In this document: one piece after another, positions 32,739-44,242 of the stretch
Layout: the number at the start of each line of letters is the position of its first letter
How positions within the stretch are numbered: the first letter of the stretch is position 1
Assembly: GCA_021234155.1 (NCBI GenBank)
Contig: JAJEKV010000023.1
Span: 4,361,638-4,425,637 of the forward strand
Source of the DNA: Isoetes taiwanensis
Taxonomy: Eukaryota; Streptophyta; Lycopodiopsida; Isoetales; Isoetaceae
Direction of reading: 5' to 3'
DNA length: 64,000 nt
Translations under genes and position numbers: made by a program
The notes under the pieces: model-generated
What the model was told of the DNA's origin: nothing
What the model saw: only the letters and a program-made list of their open reading frames with translations
The model's database searches: none

Positions 32739-33584
32739 TGATTGGTCTAAGAATATACGAAGGAAAAGGATTTGGAGCAAATTGGGAAGAACCTTGGCCT
32801 CACAGAACCATGGTCTTCAGATTATCAGACGGATTCTTACAGAGACAACTGGGTTTTACTGAAAGAATACAGAAGGAAAGTTAAGCCCAGCAAATTTGCA
32901 GGTTCACAGAGCATCAGGCCGTCGTTGGGGCCAAATCGATTATGGCCATGCAAAAACTGCTCTAGAAGACCGCCAGTGTTTGATTCTGAAGAAAATAGGC
33001 CGGTATCAGGCCGATTCGGCAGCAACAAAATCTCAAACAGAGCAGAAGAATTTGGAGCATGCCGGAATTGAAAAATCGTGGCCATCTGTGTGGTATCTAC
33101 AAGATTTGATCACAGAAGGCCAACTTTCTATTACAGAGATTGCACTAGAGTAACGAAATTCAGGAGGATATAATTGTGTGAGGAGACAGGGGATCGAAGG
33201 ATAAATAGGGGTTTAAATCTTAAATCTTACCTTTACCTTGTTACGCGAAATGAGGGAAACTTCATAAGCCTGCTTTGGGAAAAAACCTAGGAGAATTATA
33301 CATTTGGGTGTGATGACTTGGCATACCTAGTTGGCAAGTGATGACATGGTGGCCAGGTGCCATGTTGGCAATCCGCCTAAGTGGCAAAATACGAAATTGA
33401 AAAGTTGCATACGAAAATGAAAGATGGTGGTGACATGGCAATGACATGGCAGGGACTATAAATATGTAAACCACAATTGGGGTTATTCAAACTAGAACCA
33501 TATGCAATAAAGAATTGTCTTTCGGTTATCTTGATGTTCTCTTCACAACACTACTTCTCTCGGGTTGCGAGCAAGGGCTCAACA
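32739..33584 (+). repeat. 3' LTR of Gypsy element 2
   Basis: About 846 bp starting TGATTGGTC after a polypurine tract and ending GGGCTCAACA. The order of signals is that of a plant LTR: several TGACATGG repeats (33310-33452), TATA box ctataaatat (33457-33466), then AATAAA (33506-33511). Both ends follow the TG...CA rule; no second LTR is available to prove them. Confidence 0.6.
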
Positions 33585-34565
33585 GTGAGGTAAACAAAAA
33601 TCTTTTTAGTTTTCAGATAACATCTCAAATTTCAGCAGGACATGTCTAATCCAATACAAAAATAATAGAACAAAGTCCAATTTCTTTTAAAAAAATCCAC
33701 AAAGATAATGAAATCTTATACACAAAAATGCAATGCTTTCATTAAGCAGAAATGAATGTGGCATTGCTTGTCCTAGTCCTTTTCTCGTTTTGGCGGTGCC
33801 CCTTTCCGGTCACGCGTTCTTGCCCATATCTGGAGATCCAGAAGCCTGTTTCAGCTGAAATTTGTTGCGATGGAGAGCCCTCTCAGCGATCTTTGAGTAG
33901 GTATATGATTTGCCATTGATTGTGGCTTATATCTTTGTCAAAATCACAGATTTCCGGACTGCACTAAATCTTGAAGATCTTGCAGAATCTCCATACAAAC
34001 ATCTAATTCCTCATCCGACAAGTTCTGTTCATCCGGCCCCCAGAAACCCTAAAGCTCATGGTTTCGATCATCATATCTAGAGATCCAGAGCTCCGTTTTA
34101 GCTGAAATTTGTTGCATTGGAAAGCCCTCTCAGAGACCTTTCAGTAGGTATGTGATTTGCATGTGGTTGAGTCATATTTCCAAAGCAAAATTGTAGATTT
34201 CCGGGCTGCCAATAAAACGCTCTGAAAACCCTGAAGCGCTCGTGGTGCTGGCCACACGTTTCTGATCATATCTGGAGCTTGGGGAGCTTTGGGTTCAGAA
34301 TCAGGGACTTCACAATAGACTTGGCCTCAGGTTCAGACTTGCAGTAGTGAGACTCTAAATGACCCGGGGCGTGACTCTCGAGGCGGCAGGACAATGGAAG
34401 AGAAGCCGCATGCACTAAAGAAGCGAGCACGGGCGGAGAGGGCTCCTCTCCCTCGAGCATGTCACTTGATCCGAGAATATACGAGCCTTGGAGGCAAAGT
34501 TGACAGCAAGTCTGAGGATAGGTTGGCAAGTATGGAGGCACAAAGAGACACCCGACCAACAAAGT
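33585..34565. repeat. Diverged 243-bp-period duplication
   Basis: 33819-33955 and 34065-34200 are similar (catatctggagatccag..., agctgaaatttgttgc, agccctctcagag), and a third partial unit starts at about 34264. No coding frame is convincing. It may be the 5' leader of the following LINE or a separate repeat. Confidence 0.55.
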
Positions 34566-34585
34566 AGGCCATCCTCAAGAAACAG

Positions 34586-35540
34586 TTGGTGAAGGAGAGA
34601 GAACGGATCTCCACATTAGAAGAGCAGGTGCGGCCATTGAATGACCGCTTTGGGCTGGCCGACTTCGAGCGCAGTCAAGCACGGGGTATTGTCGCTCAGT
34701 TAAGAAGTGAATTCATGGCAACATCTCAAACACTGAATGAGGTTACCCAGCGGATTGATAGGATCCATCGGCGGGGTGACAGATGAGATATCACAACGGG
34801 CAGAGAGAGCTCAGCAAGCAAATTGGAACAGATTACACAGTTGGCTACTGCAGCGCCCGTCTTGCGGACCATGAAGCTAGAATGCATCAGATGCAAGCAA
34901 GGTTGGACACCCTGGAAAAGAGACAACCAGAAGGACAGGAAGCAGCACCCAGGCTCTCGGCCCTAGAGAAGAGGATGGCCGAGTTTCACCGAGAGATGTA
35001 TGATCTCCATTTCGGAGATAAACGAAGTGAACGCTTGCCGGCAAAGATCATCAAGATCGCCCAATGCCGAGAGGCAAAAGGTGGCCAGTGGAATCGGCAG
35101 GTCCTTCGGGCGAGGAGCGGGATCGCCAATCCCGGCCGGTGAACCTCATTGTCCGGGGCTTGCACGAAGATCATGGGGAAGATCTGGCGGCTAAGCTTAA
35201 TGCCCAGTCTGGCCGGAGGACTACAACCGCAGTGATTTGGGGTGAGAAAACCGACCCGTGAGTTGGGGGCCAAACATGAGACCCCGACCGGGTCAAATTC
35301 ACGATGTTGGACCAGGCATCCAAGACTCTATTGCTGCAACGCTAAGCCGATTGAAGGGAACATCAATATACTTGGACCTGAGATCTTACTCGGTGCAACA
35401 AAAGGAGAGCGAGAGGAGTTCACAAAAATCGAGGCAAGTCGACAGGCGGGGGGGATCGGCAGGCTTGGTTAATGGCAAGATGAAGGTGTTTGCACCTCCG
35501 CCAACAAAGAGAGGCAGCGGCGATGGGGCGAGGGACATCT
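34586..35540 (+). pseudogene. LINE A ORF1 (coiled coil plus nucleic-acid-binding segment)
   Basis: 34586-34786 encodes a heptad-like helical segment (ERERISTLEEQVRPLNDRFG). After a frame change, 35120-35230 reads VNLIVRGLHEDHGEDLAAKL, like the RRM-proximal block of L1-type ORF1 proteins. ORF1 proteins coat LINE RNA as chaperones. The frame is broken by a stop at 34784 and several shifts. Confidence 0.5.
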
Positions 35541-35655
35541 AGACCTTTCACCTCCGAGGCGGCAAAACCGGATGCAACAACGGGACCCGTCTTTCGGGCA
35601 CCACTGGCGGCCCGCAACCTCCTCGGGGGCGGTGCGGGACAACCGCCACGGCGAC

Positions 35656-38600
35656 ATAGGGGCAAAGTGTCTTCGACTTGTATCATGGAACTATAGGGGA
35701 TTCCCCCGGAAGAAGGGCGCGTGGCCTTGTTGGGATCGCTCTGTATGGACATCATCTTCTTGCAAGAGACATGGGAATATCGTGGGCATCGGTTTGCCGG
35801 ACATCGGGGATACGCTTGCTTCTTCTTCGCTAATGCGCGCCATGGCAAGCGAGGATATGGAGGGTGGCATGCTACTTCAAAGATGCTATAGCAGCCACGG
35901 TCTCGCTCCACAAGGTTTGCCGGACTTAACCGCTACGTGGGTGAGAATTTGGAGCCTCAAAGATCGTCCATTATTTATTGCATCTTTGTTATATACCCCA
36001 TGCGACCTCTAAGTTCTACCAGTCCGGGGGGCATTAACGGATGTACAAATGCCTTACGAGAGATCGTATGATGACATAGAGCAATATCGCCCGGCAAAGG
36101 GCATGTGCTCTTGTTAGGAGATTTCAATGCCCGCACCGCACAACCGGTGATCGGTTACCTTCGAGGGGAGAGGCCGATTTGACCCACTCGGCTTGAAACA
36201 AGCGCACCCCAACATGCGGGCAGTCTCAAGATCTGATCCACCAACGCCTTTGGAAGGGAGTTGGTTCAACTCTGTCGGTCTTTGACATGGTAGTGTGCAA
36301 TGGTATGATCGGATGGCCAATCGGGGGTTTTACTTGCAAGAGCGATAGACATGATGGTGGAGCTAGCGTGGTAGACTATCTCCTTGCTCGGTGGTAGGAC
36401 TTGACATGATCAGTGAGCTCTCAATTGGCACACGAGCGAGGAGATGAGGAGGCTTTGTCGGACCACTATCCACTTTATGTCACTTTGGATTGGGAGCACT
36501 CAGTAGCGCAATCACAGAGTAGAAACCATCAGGGGTTGAGATACATCCCCGACTATCGAAAAGCAAAGCGAGAATATGAGTTCGTGTTGGAGCGTGAACT
36601 GCGAGGGGATTGATGCCCTTTGCACGTTAAATGATAGGTGGGAATGGCTTGTAAATGCCTTGCTCACGGCAGCTAGTGTATGCTGCGGCGAGGATCGCTT
36701 CGCCGCGAATGGACTTCTTGCGGTTCCCTCGAGAATCCACGGTTTGGCCGAGTGCAAGGCTCTAAAGACCCAACTACGCCTTGTCTCAGATCCACAATTG
36801 CGGCAGCAGGCCATTCAGGACTATAGAGCATTCTTGAAATCCAAAAAGCATGCGTACATTGCAGACCATCAGCAGCGCATGTTTGATTTGTTGATGACTG
36901 AGCCGAAAGCCGGCGTAGGGTGTTGTACAAGAGGCATCAACCACCCGGCAATATTACCGTGAGACCGGTGGATGCATCGCTTGGAGGGCTGTATGATCCC
37001 CGGGAGCAGGGGCGGGGTTCCGGATCGGTAGGAGAAATCTTTGCAGCTCCACGGAGGAAGACATCCAACAGGGCCTTAGACACCTGGCTAATGGCAAAGC
37101 GAAGGACTTGCAGGGACTTCAAGCCGAGTTATTGAAATGGGGTGGGCCAGCTTTGCTAGGGCCTCTGACAGCGATTATTAACCAGGCCATAAGGGAGGGC
37201 CTCAGGAGAGTGGATGGTTAGCAAGGTCACCCCAATTCATAAGGCAGTAACAGGGATGATTCGGCGAACTACCGCATGATCATGGTGAGCCCATTACCAT
37301 AAAGCTTTTAGCGGGTGTGGTGGAGAAGAAGTTAACTTCGGTGGGGCTGAGGAAGCCGGTCGCGTGCGATTGGCGGGCGGGGTTTTTCCTGCCCACTCCC
37401 TGTCGACCATATATTCTCAGAGAATCCTTATGGAAGCTATTCGCAATGCGCGGCGTGACCTGTACTCCTGTTTCGTAGATTTCAAGACAGCATATGATAC
37501 GGTCCCTCGGGACCTTTTATGGCAGCATTTGCAGGCGTTGCATGCCCCACAGGACTTACAAAATGTCATCTATAGACTCTATGATGGGATATATGCTGCA
37601 TTGCCTGCATCAGATCAGCGAGTTGCTAGCACCATAGGGGTTAAACAGGGATGTCCGTTATCTCCAACGCTCTTTGGTCTCTACATTGACAAGTTGGAGA
37701 CTTAAGAACATGGGGGCGGTGGCCCACAGCTACCAGAGGCATACAGTATAAGGCAATTGCTCTATGCAGATGATGTAGACTTGCTATCCCATACAGCCAG
37801 GAGTATGCAGCAGCATTTGGACGCTCTTAGTGGGTTCTGTGACACAACAGGAATGACGGTGAACTGCAGAAAACTAAGCTCTGGCGGTCCTCTCCTCATG
37901 ACATGATATCCCCGGATCTCTATTACAGGAGGACAGAAGGTGGATGTTGTAAGGACCTTCAAGTATCACGGGAATCGACTTTTTGCGCTAGCATGTTATG
38001 GGATATTTGTGTGGAAAGAGGCGGGTCATTGCGGGATGGAGAGCCATGTATGCTATGCGAGAATAATAGCCGCTACAAAATAGACCTATGTGATGGGGCA
38101 CGTAGAGCACACATTTGAGCACTTTCGTTGAACCCAGTATTGTTGTATGGGGTAGAGGTGCGGGGTCCGGCAATTAGCAAGAACACACAGGATAAGCTAG
38201 AGAGGGTGCAAAAGGCCTTCTTAACATCTGATCTAGGTATCAAGGACACGGTGCCTTATCAGATTTTGCTATATGAGACCGGGTTCGCCCCTGCAATATT
38301 CCGCTATGCTTGAGACATCTTGCATATTTCCACAAGGTCACCAGCATGGATGCACAGCGTCTTCCCGAGGGCTTTGTTATTGGCACAAGAGCCACAACGA
38401 TGAAGAGGGTATGGCGGGAGCACTTGTCGGGGGTGGTTATAGCGTGGTCTATAGACTACCGCCAGATTGTGGCTATGCGATGCCCGGGGCGGGTTGCACA
38501 CTGAATGGCGCTTTGCCACCACTACGTGGGATGCAACCACTTTCGTGCAAAGCCTAAAAAGCGAGCACTACCACACGCAAGTTAATCCAACACTGGAACA

Positions 38601-38960
38601 TGGCCCACACCCGGTGCTTGAAAGCGCATATATCTATGAAGAAACGGAGAGCTATTGCCTCCGCGGAGGACGCAGGTCCCATCATCTCGAGGTGAAGCAG
38701 TCGTTGGACTACGGATGGAGGGAGAGAATCCCGGCATGAGAGAATATGCGGTGTTGCCACATGCGGACGGTGAGAGGATGAGCACCATGCTCGCAAGAGT
38801 GTCCGCATATACGCATATCCGAGCAACACATGCGATCTTAGATGCTCGAGGCACCATTTGCATCAATTTTCGGCATCGCCAATGGTTGCACGTTTCGCAT
38901 CCTACATTTTGCAAGTCTCTACCGTTAGAGAATCCCTTACAGGACAAGGGATCTGAGAGC
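35656..38960 (+). pseudogene. LINE A ORF2: endonuclease and reverse transcriptase
   Basis: The endonuclease opens with LRLVSWNYRG (35668), continues with DIIFLQETWEYRGHRF in another frame, has LLLGDFNART near 36112-36140 and ends around ALSDHYPLYVTL (36450-36485). Between domains is EDIQQGLRHLANGKAKDLQG (37050-37115). RT shows FVDFKTAYDTVPRDLLW (37470-37520), GVKQGCPLSPTLFGLY (37638-37685) and an intact YADD box (37764-37775), then LLYGVEVRGPAI (38135-38170). The endonuclease nicks target DNA and RT copies the RNA there. Several stops and shifts prevent expression. Confidence 0.75.
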
Positions 38961-38979
38961 CTACTACCAGGGTTTTTCC

Positions 38980-39150
38980 TCCCATGTGGGGGTTTTTTCA
39001 TCCCAGTAGTAGGGACACATTGTATAGTAGCATTTGTCTTTTTGGTGTGGTTTTATCTGCTCTGTGTACTGCATGTACCGTCTCATAGGTCAAGTTTGGC
39101 CTCCGCGGACGTTAAAATATACTTCCTTCCTTCCTTCCTTCTTTCCCATT
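38980..39150 (+). repeat. LINE A 3' UTR and (CTTC)n tail
   Basis: Shares with the tails at 43900-44047 and 55142-55320 (reversed) a gtttttcc...ggggttttttc block about 120 bp before the end and a final ggcctccgcggacgttaaaat. The simple-repeat tail differs in each copy. Confidence 0.7.
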
Positions 39151-39513
39151 GAAAAATGAAATTCGAAAAGAATAAAAATTTGGAAACTTTTTATACCTCT
39201 GGGTTGTGGTTGGAACTTGAATGGATCGCCTGACATATATGCTATTGGGCCATGGCCATGGACTGAACAAGACAAGAAGTGGTCGTCTTCTCTTTCTTTC
39301 TCTTCTTTGTTGTTCTATCTGCCTATCTTGTTCCCGTCCATGTATAGGGAAGAGGTCAGAAAGGGGGAAAATGAGAGAGAAAAATTGGATTTATATATTT
39401 AAATGTAAAAAAAAAAGGTAATCTAACGTTTTGATTTTAAAGGTAATCTAACGTTTTTAAAGGTGAATTTCTATATATATAAGATAAGTTATATTATATA
39501 AAATAAAAGGCCC
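39151..39513. other. No gene seen
   Basis: AT-rich with a CT-rich patch (39280-39330) and an A run at 39410-39417; no recognised coding content. Confidence 0.5.
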
Positions 39514-39699
39514 CCAACATGCCACCCAGACTCCAATATGCCAAGGTGGCTCAAACATGCCACTCGGCTCAAACATGCCAAGGTGGCTCAAACATGCCAC
39601 GCGGGCTCCAACATGCCACCTAGGCTCCAACATGCCAAGGTGGCTCAAGCATGCCAACTAGGCACCAACATGCCACCTAGGCTCAAACATGCCAAGGTG
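39514..39699. repeat. Minisatellite, 19-20-bp units
   Basis: About nine units of the form caacatgccac(c)(t)aggct and caaacatgccaaggtggct alternate. In reverse they read as a periodic Met-Phe-Glu-Pro-like frame, an artefact of the repeat. Confidence 0.85.
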
Positions 39700-42110
39700 T
39701 ACTCTTAAAAAGAGTAGGACACAATCCTACTCTTTAAAAATTAGTAGGACAAAGTCCAATTCATTAATTTTTTTTGTATGTCCTGCTCATCTCAACAACA
39801 ACTGGACATTGACAAATTTTGCTGGACAATTGCCCTCACTTTTCTCGAACCCTGGTTGCGCCGCCTGTATTAATGGCATTTTTTCCTAAAAAATCAGGGC
39901 AAGAATTTTTGGACTGGCTTAAAATTTTCGCGAGCGCCTATCCAAATCTGCGAACTACCCGATCCAACTTTCCAATGGCGCCACAAAAAAAATTCAAGAA
40001 TAGGTATGTTTTCTATATATTTTTAGCTTTAGCTTCGGGGAAACTCGATTTAGTAAATGTGTCTCTCTGTCTGAGCATGGGAGGATCCCCATGGCGATCC
40101 TCCTGAGCAGTTTCATTGTATTCTTTGTTGCTGATTGCTTAGCTTAGCTCAAAAGGATCGCGATAGCAATTGTTCTGAGTTATTATAGGGACATACTCTG
40201 TTTTCGCTGACCTTAAACCCGAAAGACTTGAATCATTACGTTTGCAAATGCTTTTTACAAATTTTTGGTTGGAAAAAAGGTTTTAATCAAAAATAAGATT
40301 TTTATGAGAGGTTTTTTCTTACCAAACCATAGTATAATATTTAAGTCACTAAAAATAGGTAAAGAAGAGAAGCACTAGAGAGAGAATGTCAATTTGTTCG
40401 TGCGCGCATAACTTGAGCCACAGGGGTCAGATTCAGATGAGTTTGTTTGGAAAGCTTATGCAGAGAGCTTTCCATTGGCATTTGATTTGACCTAGATCTA
40501 TCAAGATAGGTACCTGTTTTTTGTACTTTTCAATCCGAACACCTTTTTGCAAAGTCTGTGCCATAGTAATATGGCTTTTATCATAACTTTTGAATCTAGA
40601 CTCTGTTTTGAGTGTTTTTTATTGCGTTAAAAAGCTCTCTCGAGGATTTTTCTATGATGTATGACATGTTTATTTTTAGTTAAGTTTTGTGGGTCAAAAC
40701 AACAAATTTCTGGGCAGATTTGGTAGGGTTTCATATCCTACTAGTTGATTAAAACATAATTTGCACAACACCAAATCATGCTCTCTGCCCAGCTGATCAT
40801 TGTGGTGTAGTAAGCTTTTATGAAGATATTGAAGAGATGATGTTATTGTGACTGCATTTTGTATCGAGATTTTTTTTTTTTTTTTTTGAAACTTTTTGTT
40901 TTGGTGTGTTATGGAACTTGTGCTATATTTGATGGTTTATATGTTATTGATGAACTTGCCAATGTTTTTTGAATTTTTGTTTCTTTTCGAAAAAAAAAAA
41001 AAACAACATCTCCCATAACACATCAAAATAAAAAGTCTATACTATCACAAGTTCCCCTCTTTTTTTTTTTTTTTTTAAGGGCAAGGTGGGTTTTTTATAT
41101 TTTATTTAAAACAAGTACATGAAGAAAAAGAGTGAATAATTCACTCTGAGGCTCGTCTTTCCAAAGACATGGCCTCGAGACTTCAGATCATAGTTCATCA
41201 CTTAGCAGATTAATACAAAATTAAGCATTAAGATGCTTATGAGTAAGACTATAGCTAAAAAAACTTCAAACAAGTTCATGTAGCCTTAGATTTTAGTTGG
41301 CCACTTCAATCAGGTCCTGAATTGTAAGATCTTCAACTGTAGTGTTACCAAATATGCAGAGCATCTTATCCAGCTTTTTAATGGAGTAAGATGTGAAATC
41401 CAGTAAGAGGATGTGAGCCTCCCTCTTCTGTTGCCATTTATGAAAAAGCTGCCTAAAGAAAGGTTTCAGGTCTCGAGTATTCTGTTTTATTTTTTCCCTG
41501 AAAAAATGCAGCCTAGTGGTTCTCTATGTTTTAGCTAGCTCAAAAGGATCGCAACGACAATTCTTCTAAGCTAATCTTAGTAGGATCACTCACGCGATTC
41601 TTCTTGGCTTGTTCTAACTTAGTTCCTAGTCAAAGAGATTGCAGGCACAATATTTGTAAGCTTCAGGACTAAGGCATATAATAATATTGCTTATCTATTG
41701 CCTTGCATAGGAAATCAGTCAGGCGTAGCATCTTCGAGCAACGCGGAAGGTTTTGAAGACAAGGGTTGGGAAGCCTTCCTTCTTGTGCAAGAGCACGTTG
41801 TACATAATATGGAGCGGGCATTATATACTCCTACAGACACGAGTACAACCACGAGGTTTTTCCCTCTTGTCAATATATGTTGAACACGTGAGTACATTGA
41901 TGGTCAAATGGGAGCCTCTTTTTAATATCTTGATAGCATTTCACAGCTCATCACTAAGTGGTGATGCATGCCCGTGCTCTGCTTAAAGCTTTGCTTAGGT
42001 ATCCTAAATATGTAATGATGAGGGAGAAGCGCTATCGTAATTTGACCAATGTGCCTTGAGACCGAATTCTAAATATGAGCCTATGTGCTAGTTTTGATAT
42101 CTTAATATGG
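39700..42110. repeat. Non-coding region with imperfect palindromes, a foldback and homopolymer runs
   Basis: Palindrome-like units of about 40 bp (agctcaaaaggatcgc...ttctgag type) lie at 40071-40108, 40145-40180, 41535-41572, 41577-41612 and 41622-41664, with two further copies at 43362-43410 and 43434-43477. A T run (40871-40887) and an A run (40990-41003) flank the loop of a foldback whose arms are 40891-40914 and 41013-41036 (22 of 24 bases pair). Confidence 0.5.
41293..41514 (-). pseudogene. Open 3' coding fragment of unknown family, followed by A-tract
   Basis: The minus strand is open for about 73 codons from 41514 to a TAA at 41293-41295, reading RDLKPFFRQLFHKWQQKREA and ending DLTIQDLIEVAN. 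It lacks an ATG. About 215 bp downstream on the same strand is an A run (T run at 41060-41077), so it looks like a retroposed or LINE-derived 3' end. I do not recognise the protein. Confidence 0.35.
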
Positions 42111-42120
42111 ATTGTTTTTA

Positions 42121-43175
42121 GGGAAAAACTACAAAATGCCCTTATGTTTTGCTGAATTTCACCAGATGCCCCGGAGTTTTTATCATTTCACCAAATGCCC
42201 TTGGTAAACATACAATGTATTTTGTATTTTTGAAAATTATTCAAATACCCTTAAGATTTATGTTAATTCTTCAAATGCCCTTATGTTTCTTCCAAATTCC
42301 TAAAATGCCCTTGAGTCTTATAACGTATGTCTTTTTTGAATTTTAAGAGTTTCTAACTTCACAAAATGCCCTTAAGATTTAACCAAATTAATGAAATGCC
42401 CTTGAACAACATAACGTCATTTACAAATATGAATGCTGTAAAATTCAGTAATACCCTTAAGTTTTAGCATAACAAATCAAATGCCTTGATAGGCCAAAAA
42501 CATACACAAATCTCATATAATGAGTCTTCAAAACATACACAAATCTCACATAATGAGTCTTCAAGTACAGTAATCACCATGGACACATTGCCAATTAGAT
42601 AGGTGCTCTACATGTCCGTGAATTATGGTCCCTTCCCTTGCATCTACCACAGCGATGAATTTCCTTCACTTCTTCTTCACCCCTACGAATCCTCTTCGTC
42701 CTTGGGCGCCCTGGAGGTCGCCTTGTTGCTGGAGGCAACATCGTACCTAGAATAGTAGGAACAATAACAGGGTGCATGATCTCCCTATAGGTTGTTGAAG
42801 AAACCCTAAAGCCTGGCAGTTCGTTGGTGCAATTCTGATGCATGCAAAGCAATTCCGATGCATGCAAAGCTATTCCGATGCCTTTAAAATGGGTTTCGAT
42901 GAATTGCAACTGTATTTTGGCAACTGGATGTCGGTGCTTTTTGCTTCCATAAATCCTACATATAAAATAGGCAATGATCCAAAAAGGGCGCCAAAAAAGA
43001 TCCGTTGAAGAAGGGCATTACGTTGAATACTAAAAACTGAAGGGCATTGTGTAAAAGTTAAAATTCTACAAGAAGATGTACGTTGTTGACCAAGGGCATT
43101 TGGTGAAAAATAATGAAAACTCAGGGGTATCTCGTGAAATTCAGCAAAACATAAGGGCAATTTGTAGTTTTTCCC
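42121..43175. mobile_element. Mutator-like element (MULE), 1055 bp, deletion derivative
   Basis: Terminal inverted repeats starting GGGAAAAACTACAAA extend about 90 bp with few mismatches (left 42121-42215, right 43080-43175). The 9-bp target duplication TTGTTTTTA is perfect at 42112-42120 and 43176-43184. A motif like aaatgccctt is repeated inside both arms. A transposase C-terminal exon remains in the middle, so this derives from an autonomous MULE. Confidence 0.95.
42598..42909 (-). pseudogene. MULE transposase C-terminus with CCHC zinc knuckle
   Basis: The minus-strand frame reads STTYREIMHPVIVPTI, then PPATRRPPGRPRTKRIRRGE, then CGRCKGRDHNSRTC. The Pro/Arg-rich GRPRxKR stretch followed by a CX2CX4HX4C knuckle is the usual C-terminus of plant MuDR/FAR1-type MULE transposases. 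The DDE catalytic domain and SWIM finger upstream are deleted. The stop is at 42595-42597. The fragment cannot act, but it identifies the superfamily independently of the target duplication. Confidence 0.85.
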
Positions 43176-43559
43176 TTGTTTTTAAATATGTGCAGAAATC
43201 AGTTCCTAGATATGAACCTTAACATTTTGGATACATTGTTATAAGCCTTTGAGTTACTTTTGCATTCGAAGAAGGCTTTTGCAGATTGCATCATTTTATA
43301 CAGAAAACGTCAATTGTGACCTCTTTTATGATTAATTATGTGCATCAGTTTATCCGTTCTCACGAGGCTTGGCTCACAACGATCACAGTTGTGATCCTCT
43401 GAGCTTGACATTATTTTTTCTTGTCATTGAGGACAAGCTCAGAAGGACTATGGTTGTAATCCATCTGAGCTGCTTCATGTAGCTTCTTTATTGTCTTATT
43501 CATCAAGTGGTCTGGAGCCTTAGCTTCAGCTTCAAATACAGAATGAGATGCAGCAGATA

Positions 43560-44047
43560 AAAAGAAAGTGCTAGGCCTAGTCCATTAGCAGGTAAGCAGC
43601 GTCAGGAGAGGCTTTGTCAACGCTGCCAGGTTGGAACTGCAGAAGACGAATGCCACCCTTCAAAGTTGCCCGGCATATGATGACATTCGGACATGCTATG
43701 CTGAGCTGGTCCATCCTGGCCAGCCCCTGCATGAGATGCTGAGCACGAGCTCGGTACAGAGGTTGGGCTCATACATTCAAGAGATCATGGATCGTCGAGA
43801 TCATCTTGCCCCTCGGGCACTTACCTGATGCATGTATATATTTCTGTCTATATTTGTATTTGTTTTTGTATTTGTACAGTTTGACAGCAAGCCTATTCCT
43901 GTCACGGTTTTTCCCCCAAACAACCCTTTAGGGCGGGGAGGGGGTTTTTTAACCCGGACAGTAATACGCTTGCTGCGCCTCTTGTTGGGTCCCATAGGTC
44001 GTTTGGTCTCCGTGGACGATAAAAACTCTATTCTATTCTATTCTATC
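43560..44047 (+). mobile_element. 5'-truncated LINE 3' end, (TATTC)n tail
   Basis: The C-terminal zinc region is visible in two frames: ERLCQRCQVGTAEDECH, then SCPAYDDIRTCYAELVHPG (43650-43715). The 3' UTR has the family's gtttttccc...ggggttttttaaccc block and ends tccgtggacgataaaaa, then ctattctattctattctat at 44027-44046. Confidence 0.75.
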
Positions 44048-44242
44048 TCAACATCTTACTGGCATGTCATGTAAAGGATCACCAATATATTGTGTTCCAT
44101 GCCCAGCCCCAACTATTTGTATAGTTTATCACAGATCGAAGGGATGGCCATATTTATTGGATCCTACGAAGAACCGGGGTTCAAGAATAAAAAGTGCATA
44201 AAGCAACAATTGTATTTTCTCGCCGGCATTGTCATCAAAAGA

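Larger units (their letters stand above)
22340..33584 (+). mobile_element. Gypsy element 2, 5'-truncated and split by a Harbinger element
   Basis: Coding parts run from a gag zinc knuckle (about 22370) to the end of integrase (27271). Non-coding sequence follows to 27702, then the 27703-32387 insertion, then 32391-32738 with an A/G tract and the 3' LTR. The gag N-terminus and 5' LTR are missing. Confidence 0.75.
34566..39150 (+). mobile_element. LINE A, nearly full length, decayed
   Basis: ORF1-like coiled coil, AP-endonuclease, reverse transcriptase, C-terminal zinc region and 3' UTR appear in order on the plus strand. It ends in a conserved tail (gacgttaaaat) followed by (cttc)n at 39120-39143 instead of poly-A. 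GC content is higher than in flanking DNA. Many stops and frame shifts disable it. Confidence 0.8.

Noticed and set aside
39457-39657. Minus-strand repetitive frame in the minisatellite
   Set aside because: The periodic peptide only mirrors the 19-20-bp repeat; there is no start context or conserved motif.
39514-39699. CRISPR-like array
   Set aside because: Units are variable, without unique spacers, and this is plant nuclear DNA; it is a minisatellite.
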